This document shows positions 34,252 through 47,400 of a stretch of DNA of 64,000 nucleotides, one piece after another. Source of the stretch: Theristus sp. LFF4_11 (lineage: Eukaryota; Nematoda; Chromadorea; Monhysterida; Xyalidae); NCBI GenBank assembly GCA_030248135.1, contig JASANC010003263.1:52636-116635 (forward strand), written 5' to 3'. Position 1 is the first letter of the stretch, and the number at the start of each line of letters is the position of its first letter. The position numbers and the translations under genes were made by a program. The notes beneath the pieces are model-generated. The model had not been told where the DNA came from and searched no databases. It saw nothing but the letters and a program-made list of their open reading frames with translations.

Positions 34252-35490
34252 CTCGTTCGCAACTGCTCTGCTGTTCAGTTCTCTTCAACCGATATGTGGA
34301 TGACATGCAAAAGCTGCAAACGATCTGCGGCTAGCAGAGCTTGATAATGCCGCACAATGCATGTAGTTACTGCGTGCGTGTCATGCTGCTTACAGTATGG
34401 TTCTGAAACCATTGAAAGAAAACAACAACGACCGATAACGAGTTTTCATTGTGTTATTGATGAAACGACAACAAGTCCACAGATTAAGATGAATCACTCG
34501 ACAACAAAAACTGCATTAAGTTGTGCAGTACAACTAGAACGTTGTACAACAAACAGGTTGTTGAAGAACATTGTAACAAAGGTATCACAAGATATGAAGC
34601 ACACGAAAAGCTGTAAATGATCATTTTCAACAACAGCATGCTCTGTACTTTCATCATACAAACACAACAACAGAGAGCATCATCACAAAAACGAAACGCC
34701 CCGCTAACCACCACTTCAATTTGGAACACTTTCAATATTCAAAAAGTTCCCACTTAGTTGCGAAGACACACCAGTTGTGTGTCGTCAAACAAAACAAAAT
34801 AAATTGTCACTTGATGCTATTCGAGAAAACCAACAAAAATTGAAGTACTTATTCTACAGACACCCGCATTCATAACACATCGGAAGTACCAGTTTTTTAA
34901 CTGACGAACAACGAATCACAAAATTATTTATCCCCACCAAAACCAAAACTGCGACAAAAAAAACGATGGAAGTGAACCAAAAGAACAAAATCAATAATCT
35001 GCAAAATTAGCTTCCACGAAACTGCGTGTTCATCCAATTTTGTACAAAACTTGAAAAGAAACGCAAATAGCAAGCTCTGTGAATCCTGATAATCGATTTG
35101 ACTGAAAAGTTTGAAATGTCAAAACCCAAAACATTGAATAATTATCAACGGTGTGACTATTGATCGATCACAAGCAAAATTCAAAAGTGCACAAAATCCA
35201 AGTAAAACACGAACCAACAACATGGTGATAGCAATTTCTAAAATGGCAAAAAGTATAGTACACTGAAACTGAATTACAACTCCTTCTTGAAACTAAACGA
35301 AATTTATAAAAAAATGTGCAAACCGATACCCGAAACTGTAGCAACCGTTATGCACCATAACTTTACAAACCACTATCGGAAACAATGCGACCAATTCGAT
35401 GAAAGAACCAGAGTAAACGAACATAGTAGCAAATGGTTGAAAGTGGCATGCGATCAAGCACAACGAACAATGAAACAAAGCAAACGCCAA
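34252..35490. other. Spacer between DSTYK stop and VPS33 start
   Basis: 1.2 kb of AT-rich DNA between two minus-strand genes. It should contain the VPS33 promoter and DSTYK 3' UTR. No exon, RNA gene or repeat recognised. Confidence 0.45.
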
Positions 35491-38400
35491 TCACTGATAA
35501 ACGAATGGCGTGTTGACAAGGCGGCGATTGCGGTAGTTGGACGGTCGTTTGTGCAAATGGTAGACACCGCCGGCTGGCAACGGCGCTTCGCTGCAGTCCT
35601 CTGCACGCTCACCACTCTCACTGATGGCTTGCTCGAGCAGACTCTGCAACACAACACAACGAACGCTGATCACTCAACCAATAAACTCAAAGAGCGCCAT
35701 CATGGGCAAGCGCTGTTCGCAGGGCACCTGTAGACGTGGCTGCAGTAGGCCAGGATGGGGCCGCTGCGTCTGGTCGCCCGACCAACACTCACGCATGATC
35801 TGCCAACATTCACGGTCAAACGAACCAAGCTGCTCCGGACGAAGGCCTGCACAAGCTGACATTGACAAGAGCATGCGAATCAAAGTGTAACACCGTTGGC
35901 CGCTGACCTTTGCGCACGGAATGCCACAGCTGGTCTTTACTGGGACACTGGGCGAACGCCTGGGGCAAGCTGACGTGACCCGCACAGATGTACCTGGGTT
36001 GTTGGTTGATGTTGTGCATCACCACAATGCATGCAACATTTCAACAAACAACTCACAATCTCAAATGGTCACCAACCAAAACAGCACTCCAAACGCGTAC
36101 ACATCCACGGAGGCATCGTAGCAGCCAGAGAACAGCTCAGGTGCCATGTGAATCGGTGTGCCCACAATGCTGCCCGACATCATTGCCTCCGGCTTGCAGA
36201 AACCGAGGTCCGTCAGTTTGCCACGGCAATGCTCATCAAGCTGCAGCAACCAAAACGAACGTTCGTTAGCCATAGCATTACATGAAGTTCGCTGTCTGCG
36301 CTTTCGCCAGGTAGACGCATACCGCGGTGCCCCCTGGCTCGTCAGTGCGACGGACACTAGGCAGAACTGCCGAATGTGTTTTACCACAGACAAATCTTGT
36401 AGTCTGGTAAACCATCTTATAGTTGTTCCAGAGCTGGGGTTGCGGAGGCATATAGACAACCGGAGCAAATTTTCCAGATTTTGAGGGGAGCTGGGGGGGG
36501 CATGTGACTTTGGGGGAGGGCGGTCAAAATTTTGAAATTAGATACAGTCTAGCTGAATAACATATGCAACTAGCTGATTGGTCGGTGATCCCGTGATGCA
36601 TGCATTCTGTGCACGAATTGGTGCGCGTGGCTGAGTTTGGTTTGCACAGAAGGCATGCATCAACCAATCAGCCAGTTGGATATGTTATTGAGTTAAAGAC
36701 GATAAAAACAGCTAACTTATGCTTAAACACGCTAAAATTAAGTATAAGCGCACATTTTATCTAAAATTACGCCCCTCCCCCAAACAACTATGACGTTAGC
36801 AACGACACCACGTACAAGCACAGCGCACTTGCAAACTGATCAGCGTCGCAGAATGAGCTGGCGCTGTAACTGAAGCGAGTGCTTGCGACGTACCAGCACA
36901 TTCTTCAGTTTGATGTCACGATGCACGAGGCCTTGCTGGTGGAGGAAACGGATGCCCTCAACGACGTCCAGCGATATCTGCAACACAGTTGGCAGATTGC
37001 GCACGCCAACGCAACACAACCAACGAACACGGCTGGCACCTGCAAGCGCTGTGGCCAGTCGAGTCCCTGTTGCAGCGCCGTGTACAGGTCGCGTTTGAGA
37101 CGTTCCATGATCAAGAGCACAGCGGGCGGGCCGGTGCCGCCGGCGTACTGGTGGTCGATGACGGCGCCATGCAGACGGACGACACGCGCGTGCTCCGGCA
37201 GACTCCTGCACAATGCACACTGCTCGCAACAACAGCACACAGCCCACGGGGCACTCGACCAACGCAAGCGTACTGTAGAAACTCTGGCGCACTTTGTGTA
37301 GTAGAATTCGAGTGCCAAGTCGTTCCAGTGTTTGTCATCCGGCGGCACCACTGATTTCACGGCGCACGGCCCAAAGATGCCCCACTGCTCACAGTAGTAC
37401 ACCACGCCGTACTGGCCGCGGCCGAGTTCACGGCCCAGCTTCGGCATTCCTGAAAGCAGCCGTCAGCACACGTGCACACCCGTTGTTGCAGTCTGTCAGC
37501 CACTCTCATAAGGAAACGGCTGCTTAATTGTCATCACTAAAAGTCGCTAAACGTCACATCAACAAGGTTCATCTCATTCAGAAGCAATGTGACGCAAGTA
37601 CTCTGAGCAGCAACATTGTATCGCAGCTCACCAAACATCAAGCAGTCGCGCAGCGCCATGCTCTCCATGGTGAGTCGAGCGAGCCGTGGCGCGTGCGTTC
37701 GCCTCAGACGCAGACGGCTGTTGTCGGCAACCGCCAAACTGAACAGCAATAAAAATCAACCAAATTGTAGAATGGTTCTCTGCATTTCGGCCTTGGCAAC
37801 GTCATATGCAGAAGAGGGGTGGCCTCATCAGTGATGTGCCCCTCCTGAACCACTTGAATACTAAACACTAAAAAACTGAAATCGGTGTTGGTGAAATGAA
37901 CAACAGAAACCGATACGGACATGACGACAGACGACAAACTGACCGTTCCGAGTGTTTCAGATCGAGTTCACGCAGTGCATTCAGGAAAGCTTGATGGGCA
38001 CTTTGGATACGCTCACGCAACTGCACGCACAGCGCACGTGCCATACGAGTTCTCTACAAAGCAACAAAACAACACTGCAGTTGCTGAGTGCACTGGGCGC
38101 ATCCGGGAACATCTCGTTTGCAACTGTTATCGTTTGTTTCTGGTTCTGTGACTCAATGCACGCATGAATAGAAGATCAGTTGCATGTTTGGCACGCCAAT
38201 TCACAACATTGCTGACGTGACCGCATAACATGAGAACACGATTTTGAATTACGGAATTAATTTTTGTTCGACGTCTGTGAACGCACTGTCGGACGCACGT
38301 ATAACGAAAAGCACAGGTAATGCCAGCCACGAGTGCGTGTGCGTTGCCGCACCTGCAGTCTGTCGAGCACAGCGCGCGCCACGTTGCGTCGCCACTGTGA

Positions 38401-41400
38401 GTCCGAGACACAGTCGCTGTCGGTCGCGTCGAAACGGGCGCTGTTGCTGACGCTGCTCGACTGCTGCCCACTGACCGACGAGTCGACGCTCGGCGAGTAC
38501 GCCAGTGAACGGTCGGCGAACGACGACACGAGACTGGAGGTGCCTGTGCGCGTCGACGCACACTCGGACTTGGACGCAAGCGACTGAAACAACACTGACA
38601 CAGATGCATTACATGTTGTCTCAGAAAAATATGCTGTCTTTCACAAGATGGACACGGCATCGATGGAATTGCTGAACTTGTGAACACAAGCTACACTGGC
38701 CTCTTTCAGCTTCAGCCACAATTGTTTGACGAACGAGCTGGCGCTGTCGGCTGGCAATTGCAGATGCAACGTGTAAGCGGCATCGAGCAGCTGCAAAGAC
38801 AGCGAATTGTGCGAGCCTCTCAACACACTGGCAGACAACACAGCAACAAACTACGCACACTGTTGAATGCTTGACTGGCACGTGCTGCGTTGCTCGCTGA
38901 CTCCGAGTGCGAGTGCACTGGCTCAACGCTGCGCTCGTCACCACTGTCACCAACGTTCTCGAGTGTGCCAATGCATCGTGTCAGTGTGCCTGCAAACGGA
39001 CGCAAACTGCTGACAAAAACACAGCCCAATTCACTGATAATATTCACAGGTGCATCGGAACTTCAAATTCAAAACAGAACCAGTTCATCACGAGATGAGA
39101 CAGATCGTTAGTTTGTGTTTGATCACGTGTGTAGACTGCAGCGCTTTCCTCATCAATCAATTCAACAGCTTTTAAAGTCCTAGTCTGAATAGAGTATTGC
39201 TGCACAGTCACAAATAAACACGAACGCTGACATTTTAGGCTGTTGGGCTGGGTGGGGTAAACACCGTTTTCCATGCCGGTAAAAACGGTCTTATACCGTT
39301 TTTATACCGAGGACAAAATACGCATGATTTTTACAAGGCTGTTTCCGTTTTTCGGATTTTTCCGGATTTTCTTTTTTTCCCGCGTGGTCGATATTTTGAG
39401 CCAAAATTGACCAAACATACAGATCAACCAAGCAATCAGAAGGTTCTCTGTATTTCGGCTTGGCGGCCAACATCAGATGCAGAAGAGGGGTGGCCTCATC
39501 AGTGATGTGTGCGAAATTGCACCAGAGTATTTGAAAAATGCCATCGCATCAACAGCTATTTTTACCAAAAGACAAATTTTGGGATACCGCATGTAGTTGA
39601 GTTCCGGACAGCAAGAAGCAACCATGAAACACTCATTGTATGAAATGCAAATGCACAAAAATCTGCCGGCGATGTGCTTGACCGATTTCGACGAACAACA
39701 GCTCAATCAATTCAGCAGAACATCGGCAACACGATGATGTGTCGCTTGTGGTTAGTTCTGATCATTTTTTCAAAAAACCAAAAAAGTCCAAAATCACCAT
39801 AAATTTGTGTTTTGTCGTTTTTCACACTTTTTTATTGCAAAGAAACCAAGGCTGAATTAAACAACAACAACCAACAACAAACGACATATCAACCTGTTCC
39901 CGCTGCTCTGCTGAGTTGATTGAGTCATGGATCATGAAAATTGGCTGGGGGAATCGGGAGCTGGGCGACGTTTTCTCTTGACAATCTGCTCGCAGCACTG
40001 CCGGCGCTGTGCTTGACCGATTTCAACGAACGACAGCTCAATCAATTCAGCAGAACACCGGCAACGCGATGATGTGTCGTTTGCAGCTGGTTCCGATCAT
40101 AATTTTTGAAAACCAAAAATCCAAAGTCATCAAAAATTTGTGTTTTATCGTTTTTCACACTTTTTTATTGCGCGTCAACCGAGGTTGAATGAAACAAAAA
40201 CCATCCATAAACGACGCGTCATCATGTTCCGGGTGCTCTGCTAATTTGATTGAGCCATGGATTGCCAAAATCGGCCAAGGAAATCGTGATCTGGACGACG
40301 TTATGTGTTCGTTGCTTGTGCTTCACGACATGTGTCTTGTGCGCCGACCTGTCACGCGACTCTGCCGGCGCTGTGCTCGGCCGATTTCAAGGATCGACGG
40401 CTCAATCAATGATTTTTGTGGAATAAAAAAGAATAGGAAGACAAAATAAACATAAAAAACATATCATAATCGCGTACGCAGTGAATGATTTTGGTGCGGT
40501 CTTTTGGCACGTGCGGTATTTTGGTTTGACAGCATCTGCGGTCTTTTGGTCACAAAAAATCTCAAATCTGCGGTCTTTTGGCACGTGCGGTCTTTTGTCC
40601 GCAAGCCGTTCGGGGGCAGGTCAAAATATGGCATGGTATGTCATTCTATGGCAGTTGCAAAATTGCCATATTTTGACCCCCGGTCAAAATATGGCGGGGT
40701 TCAAAATATGGCATGACACCGGCTTTTCGGCCTCTGTGGACAAGTTGTTTCAGTGCGCGATCTGACGGAATTGCTTCCCGAAATGCGCAAGACGCTGGAT
40801 CGCCGGCATGATTGTGTTTCGTCACGACTTTTGTGATTTGTGAGTTCTTTTCGTAGATTCGCCCGTTACACGTTGACTTCTTCAGACAACGCCAAATTGA
40901 GGTTTCAGGATTAGACTTGAGGTGCTTTGGAGAGCTTCTGACATATTGGTGACCTTCGGAGTCAAGCAGCAGATCTCGGTTGTGGCTTCTCTTTGCCATT
41001 TTGCACGCCATTGTTATTAGATGTTGACACGCTTCGGGTTCACAAACGAATTTCACACAAATAATTGATGAAGGATTTACACATCGTCTTCATCGCTTTT
41101 CTGTGTACTCATGTGCGCACCGCTGTACAAGGTGCAAGTCATGCCATTGTTTTTTACTTGTTACGTGTCAAGAAACACAGACCATTATTGACCACCACGT
41201 GTCTTTGTGTGTGTGCATTTTACTTCTCCCCCGTGAGCGTGTGCAGTGCACACACGCATGCAATCAAAAATTCTGTCTGGCCAGATTGAAACAAGTCAGA
41301 TTAAGCCGAGCCCGATTGAGCCGAGCCCGACTGAGCCGAGCCAGATTGAGCCGAGCCAGATTGAGCCGAGCCCGATTGAAACTGGCCTGATTGAGACCGG

Positions 41401-44400
41401 AGCCAGATTGAGTCTGGCCAATTTGAGACCGACCCCATGTGTGCGCGTCTGCTTGTTTGTGACTTTTGTGCAACATTATTGTGTTATGCACACATGCACT
41501 GTGTTCATAGTTGGACGTTCAGCGGTGAGTGCGGTGTTCTTACCAATGAACGTGTGTTTGAGTGCACTGAGTGCGGTGTTCTTACCAATGAACGTGTGTT
41601 TGAGTGCACTGAGTGCGGTGTTCTTACCAATGAACGCGTGATTGAGTGCACTGAGTGCAGTGTTCTTACCAATGAACGTGTTTGAGTGCACTGAGTGCGG
41701 TGTTCTTACCATATGAACGTGTGTTTGAGTGCACTGAGTGCAGTGTTCTTACCAATGAACGTGTGTTTGAGTGCACTGAGTGCAGTGTTCTTACCAATGA
41801 ACGTGTGTTTGAGTGCACTGAGTGCGGTGTTCTTACCAATGAACGTGTGTTTGAGTGCACTGAGTGCAGTGTTCTTACCATATGAACGCGTGATTGAGTG
41901 CACTGAGTGCAGTGTTCTTACCAATGAACGTGTGTGTGAGTGCACTGAGTGCGGTGTTCTTACCATATGAACGTGTGTTTGAGTGCACTGAGTGCAGTGT
42001 TCTTAGCAATGAACGTGTGTTTGAGTGCACTGGGTGCAGTGTTCTTACCAATGAACGTGTGTTTGAGTGCACTGAGTGCGGTGTTCTTACCAATGAACGT
42101 GTGTTTGAGTGCACTGAGTGCAGTGTTCTTACCATATGAACGTGTGTTTGAGTGCACTGAGTGCGGTGTTCTTACCATATGAACGTGTGTTTGAGTGCAT
42201 TGAGTGCGGTGTTCTTACCAATGAACGTGTGTTTGAGTGCACTGAGTGCAGTGTTCTTACCAATGAACGTGTGTTTGAGTGCACTGAGTGCGGTGTTCTT
42301 ACCAATGAACGTGTGTTTGAGTGCATTGAGTGCGGTGTTCTTACCAATGAACGTGTGTTTTGAGTGCACTGAGTGCAGTGTTCTTACCAATGAACGTGTG
42401 TTTGAGTGCACTGAGTGCGGTGTTCTTACCAATGAACGTGTGTTTGAGTGCATTGAGTGCGGTGTTCTTACCAATGAACGTGTGTTTGAGTGCACTGAGT
42501 GCAGTGTTCTTACCAATGAACGTGTGTTTGAGTGCACTGAGTGCAGTGTTCTTACCAATGAACGTGTGTTTGAGTGCACTGAGTGCGGTGTTCTTACCAT
42601 ATGAACGTGTGTTTGAGTGCATTGAGTGCGGTGTTCTTACCAATGAACGTGTGTTTGAGTGCACTGAGTGCAGTGTTCTTACCAATGAACGTGTGTTTGA
42701 GTGCACTGAGTGCGGTGTTCTTACCAATGAACGTGTGTTTGAGTGCATTGAGTGCGGTGTTCTTACCAATGAACGTGTGTTTGAGTGCATTGAGTGCGGT
42801 ATTCTTACCAATGAACGTGTGTTTGAGTGCACTGAGTGCGGTGTTCTTACCAATGAACGTGTGTTTGAGTGCATTGAGTGCGGTGTTCTTACCATATGAA
42901 CGTGTGTTTGAGTGCATTGAGTGCGGTGTTCTTACCAATGAACGTGTGTTTGAGTGCACTGAGTGCAGTGTTCTTACCAATGAACGTGTGTTTGAGTGCA
43001 CTGAGTGCAGTGTTCTTACCAATGAACGTGTGTTTGAGTGCACTGAGTGCGTCTGAGAGGCGTTGTGCAAGCACCGCATTGACGCTGTCCACGACGAACT
43101 GCTCCAATTGGCGCTGTGCTTCTGCCACCGATGGCACCACCGTGTCACCCGAGACCGTCGTACAGTCTGCAACGCACGACAAAATGTCACTTGAATCTCA
43201 CGACACTGCAATCAACTCGCAGCTTTCAATGTATTTCTCCATGACGTACGCTGCTGCACGTCACTAGTTTTCCCCACTCTGCCCGCGACACAAAATGTTT
43301 TTCGCACTCTGCGTCTGTAATGTCAACACATGCACGTCACGTACACACTACACCGCTTAATTTAACAAAATTACACTTTTGATAGATTGACAGAAATGCA
43401 GATTTCCAAACGTTTTGCTGCAAAACGCATGTTTATGTTAGCAGCGCGTGGTCTCTGCAATTGGGCCCATCCCAACACGACTTGAAGAGCGGCTTATTAC
43501 AAAAAACACTGATAAAAAATGCAAAAAAAGAACGGTTAATAGCAGACAAGTCGGCTTTGCACTGTGTAACGTTTGAGGTTATCTAAAATTGCGGATCACC
43601 TTGGCGCTCAGTCTCACTGATGAACTAAACACACAAACAAAATTCCTTATCAACTTGTCCATTCGTAGCCAGGTCCCAGACACAGCGAACAAAGAGCACG
43701 AGTCATTGTGAATGTGACACAAATTTGTGATAGCAGAAAGCACTGTTCTCTTGACTGCCTGCACAAAAATGTTTAACATGGGCAACATGACGTTGCCGCC
43801 CAGTTCGCTCGGCCACGAACATGTTTACGAAACGCTGTCAATGATTGAGCCATGTTTTAACGACTGACACAAAAATTACAACCATTCTACAAGAAAAGTT
43901 ATGTTGACGTACAAGTTTTACAGCAGTGAGTTTTTTGGACAGTTACACACGCACAGACAGTTTATTTCTGAAATCGAAATCGTAAAACATGATGGGACAA
44001 TCAATTATTCAGCGATATTGCGAAGAACATTAGCAAACAACCCCAAAAAGCGTTCCCGTCCGCTGCGAAAAACGATGGAAATAAAAAAGTTATCGTCGTA
44101 GCGTGCATGTGATATACCAGTGCATACTAGTGCATACACATACTTAGGGTTGGTAAAAAACCGGTTTTTATATTGCCAGGAAAAAAACCGGTTTCTTTTC
44201 CGTTTTAAAACCGTTTTAAAACCATAAAAAAACCGAATGCTTCCCAGCTCCTAAACTTTCCAGAACTTGGCATCTTGAACTCAAAATAGGAAATACATCA
44301 AAATTAGTGATTTTGAGCAGCGTGAAATGCTGTTTTCGGGCATAAAACCGACCCAATTTGCAAAACCATTGCACCGTTTTTTCAAAAATATAATTTTACA

Positions 44401-47400
44401 TTTTATCAATCAAGCGAAGAATTGTGATTTTTGACCACGAAGTTTGAAAATTTTTAAGGTAAAAAACCGGTTCTTTATTTTTCCAAAAAAAAACTGGAAA
44501 AAACCGGTTTTAAAACGGAAAAGAAACCGGTTTTTTTACCTGTGCCAACCCTACACATACTTGAAGATTTTTTTTGTTTTACAGTGCATCGCTAAATTTG
44601 GATACCAAAAATTCCACAGTCCGAAAAGACTGATTTGATTAGAGTTTCGTGGCAACAGCAATTCAGCATGGCACGTATAATTTACCGGTCCAGATAAAGT
44701 CAGCAGCTTCTTGCAGCAGCGAGTCCCTGAGCTCATGCAATGCGTTCGTACAGACCGCCTGTAGAACATTTTGTTGCTCTTGCACCTGAAAAACACAATG
44801 CAACAAAAACAGAATGGAATGATGATGACGAGTGAGCAACAGCTTGTAAACACAGTCTTGGTGCCTCCACGTTCAGCACAGATGCCGGTCACGAAAAGTA
44901 CAGTGAATCGGCAAGCAGGTTGAGAGGAGGCAGCGCACCTGTGCACAGAGCTCCTTGAACAGCCTCGCCTCGGTGTCACGCGCATATCTGAGTCGCTTCG
45001 GTGTGATGATCTGATCACGTGCCATGTCGTACGCATGCAGTATGAACGCATTCAACAGGCCGCAGTGCCACCGGTTGCCGCGAGCTGCCAGCATCACCAT
45101 TCGTTGCTGACACACCTGAACACACAACGCAGACGGCCAACATCCACAATGCTCCGTTGCACGTTTTGAGCCGTTTTCACTCTTTCCGAGAAACAAGCGC
45201 CGGTGTCTCTGAAACTGCCGTAACTATATCGTCCACCTTTTGCGTGAACAGAATCAATCGCGGGAACTCGCGCGGCGTGTCAATGAGGTCAGTGAAGTTG
45301 AGTTGTTCCGCCTGGACGTGCTGTATCAGTTGCCGGTCAGCAGCACGTTGCTGTTGGTGTCGTTGCTGGTGACGGTGCCGTTGACTGTTGACAGCCGCTC
45401 GTTGCTGTTGGCCACGATGCGTCGCGCGTTGCTCTTGTGCCACCAACAGTGGCCTCATCGCAAAGTAGCCGAGTTCGGTCAGCTCGTGACGCAGTGCCGC
45501 CGTCGTCATGCTGCTGTTGCTGGCGGACGACACGGTGCGACGCACATCTGCAAGCACACGCAGTCAACCGCCCCGGCAGCCGGTACTCTTGTTGAGCAAA
45601 ACCACTGATCGATAGAAACCGTAACACAAGACACGCTCGAACTTGGCTCCAGTGCAGAGTGCGGCGGCGAAGCGGCGTTGTGCACGTCGACACCGGACTC
45701 GCTGTCTGAGCTGATCTGCGACATCACCGTGCGTGGGTGGGGGCGGTACGCAGCAGCAAACGGCTGATAGCGCGCATAGGCGACGTCGTCCACACTCGAC
45801 TCAGAGCTGACCAGCGATTGGCCGATGCTCAGTGCAGCCATCTGGAACACACAAATGCCATCCAGCGTGTTTTGTGAGAAATCCTTCGAACGAAAAAAAA
45901 ACAAAAAAAACTGAAAGCAACTCAGAATAAACAACAAGTCATTTAACAGTTTGAAAGCAAACACTAAAAAACGAAGAGACCAACGCGATTGGCATACTGC
46001 TCCGACTCGGGCAAGTCGGACAGCGTGAACGTGTCGCCACGCACAAAGAACACCGGCACCTGCTTCATCAGCTGCTTGAACGACGACAGATCTGCGATCT
46101 CCTGTTGGTGACACCGAAATATACCGCATGCTGTTGACCAATACACCTGTTGTATTGACTTTGCGAACGGCTTGACACAACACGCAACTGACCTGTTCAG
46201 TGAGTTTCGACGAGCTCAACACGTAGATGACGATGGGCACGGACTTTTTACTGATGAACGGCAACAAGTGCACGGCGAAGTGAGCGGCAGCCGGTTGGCA
46301 GTGGCTGGCAGGCATTAGCAATTGACAGCCGTCACGCAGCAGCGCATGTGCCAGTCGCACGTGCACGCACTCGCACAGCGCACTGCCGCCGGTGTGCGTG
46401 CGCAACACTGCACGCGGCACGCTCCTGCAACACGGCACACAGTACGCACGAACGAGCACGAACAGAAACAATGCAGTTGGCTGCAATTTTGAGCTGCTTT
46501 GCTGATTATCTTGCGTACGTACTACACCACCTGTAACCACAGGAGACAATATGGCTTCTGCCTTGGGTGGCCTAAGCAAGCAGGTTTGATTCTGTGAAAA
46601 CTTTAACACCAAAACAGGATAAGCAATTTAGAAGTTTGGAATGGAACACCCGTTGCTTATGAGCCACTGTTTAAGGAATTGACAAAAGCGATCATCAGTC
46701 CGTCGTCATACTTCCACTCATTGCCGTCATTGATGGGACCGACGGGAAAAAGTGTGACAGGCGAGTGCGGCGCTTGTGTTTCGTCGGATTTTATGGACGA
46801 CTCGACAACACTGCCGTTGGTTTTGTTTGCTGTGGCGTTCGCGTTGGCAGTGTCCGCACTTGCAAACAACGCATCGCTCGTGGCCAGCTCGTATTGATTC
46901 GTGTGCCCGTACGAAACCAAAAGTGTACGCCACGAAACGCTCGATTGATCTGAAGCAGCGATTTTCAGGTGTACAGTCGAACTCGATTACATATCCAATT
47001 AGCTGGTTGGTTGGTTGGTGGTCACGTGATGTATGGATTCTATGCAAACCAAACTCCAAAGCAATTCATGCACAGAATGCATGCAAAAACCGACCAGACC
47101 AGAACTTGGACTTGAAATAGGAAATACATCAAAACTAGTTTTTCAAAAATATAATTTTACATTTTATCAATCCATCGAAGAATTGTGATTTTTGACCACC
47201 AACCCGAACCAGCACAAAACGTAAAAAATATAAACCTAAAAATTTACACCGTGCACCTTAAAATTTGCCCATACACCTCGAATTTTGCAGCTAGGTGGAT
47301 GTATACACACACCTAACTTTTTTCACTAACAAACCCTGATGAAGTGTGCCTGACTAAACCACGCTTCCATCAAGCACTGTGAAATAGTGCAACTGCAAGC

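Noticed and set aside
41532..43061. Long plus-strand frames rich in CxxC ([14 protein letters not shown] repeats), like a zinc-finger protein
   Set aside because: The 42-bp unit is open in several frames on both strands simply because it lacks stops. The real signal on the minus strand is the amplified exon/intron boundary of DSTYK.
45506..46612. Single 368-codon minus-strand frame as one exon
   Set aside because: It runs through several DSTYK exons and introns in a mixed frame. Family matches and splice sites support separate exons instead.
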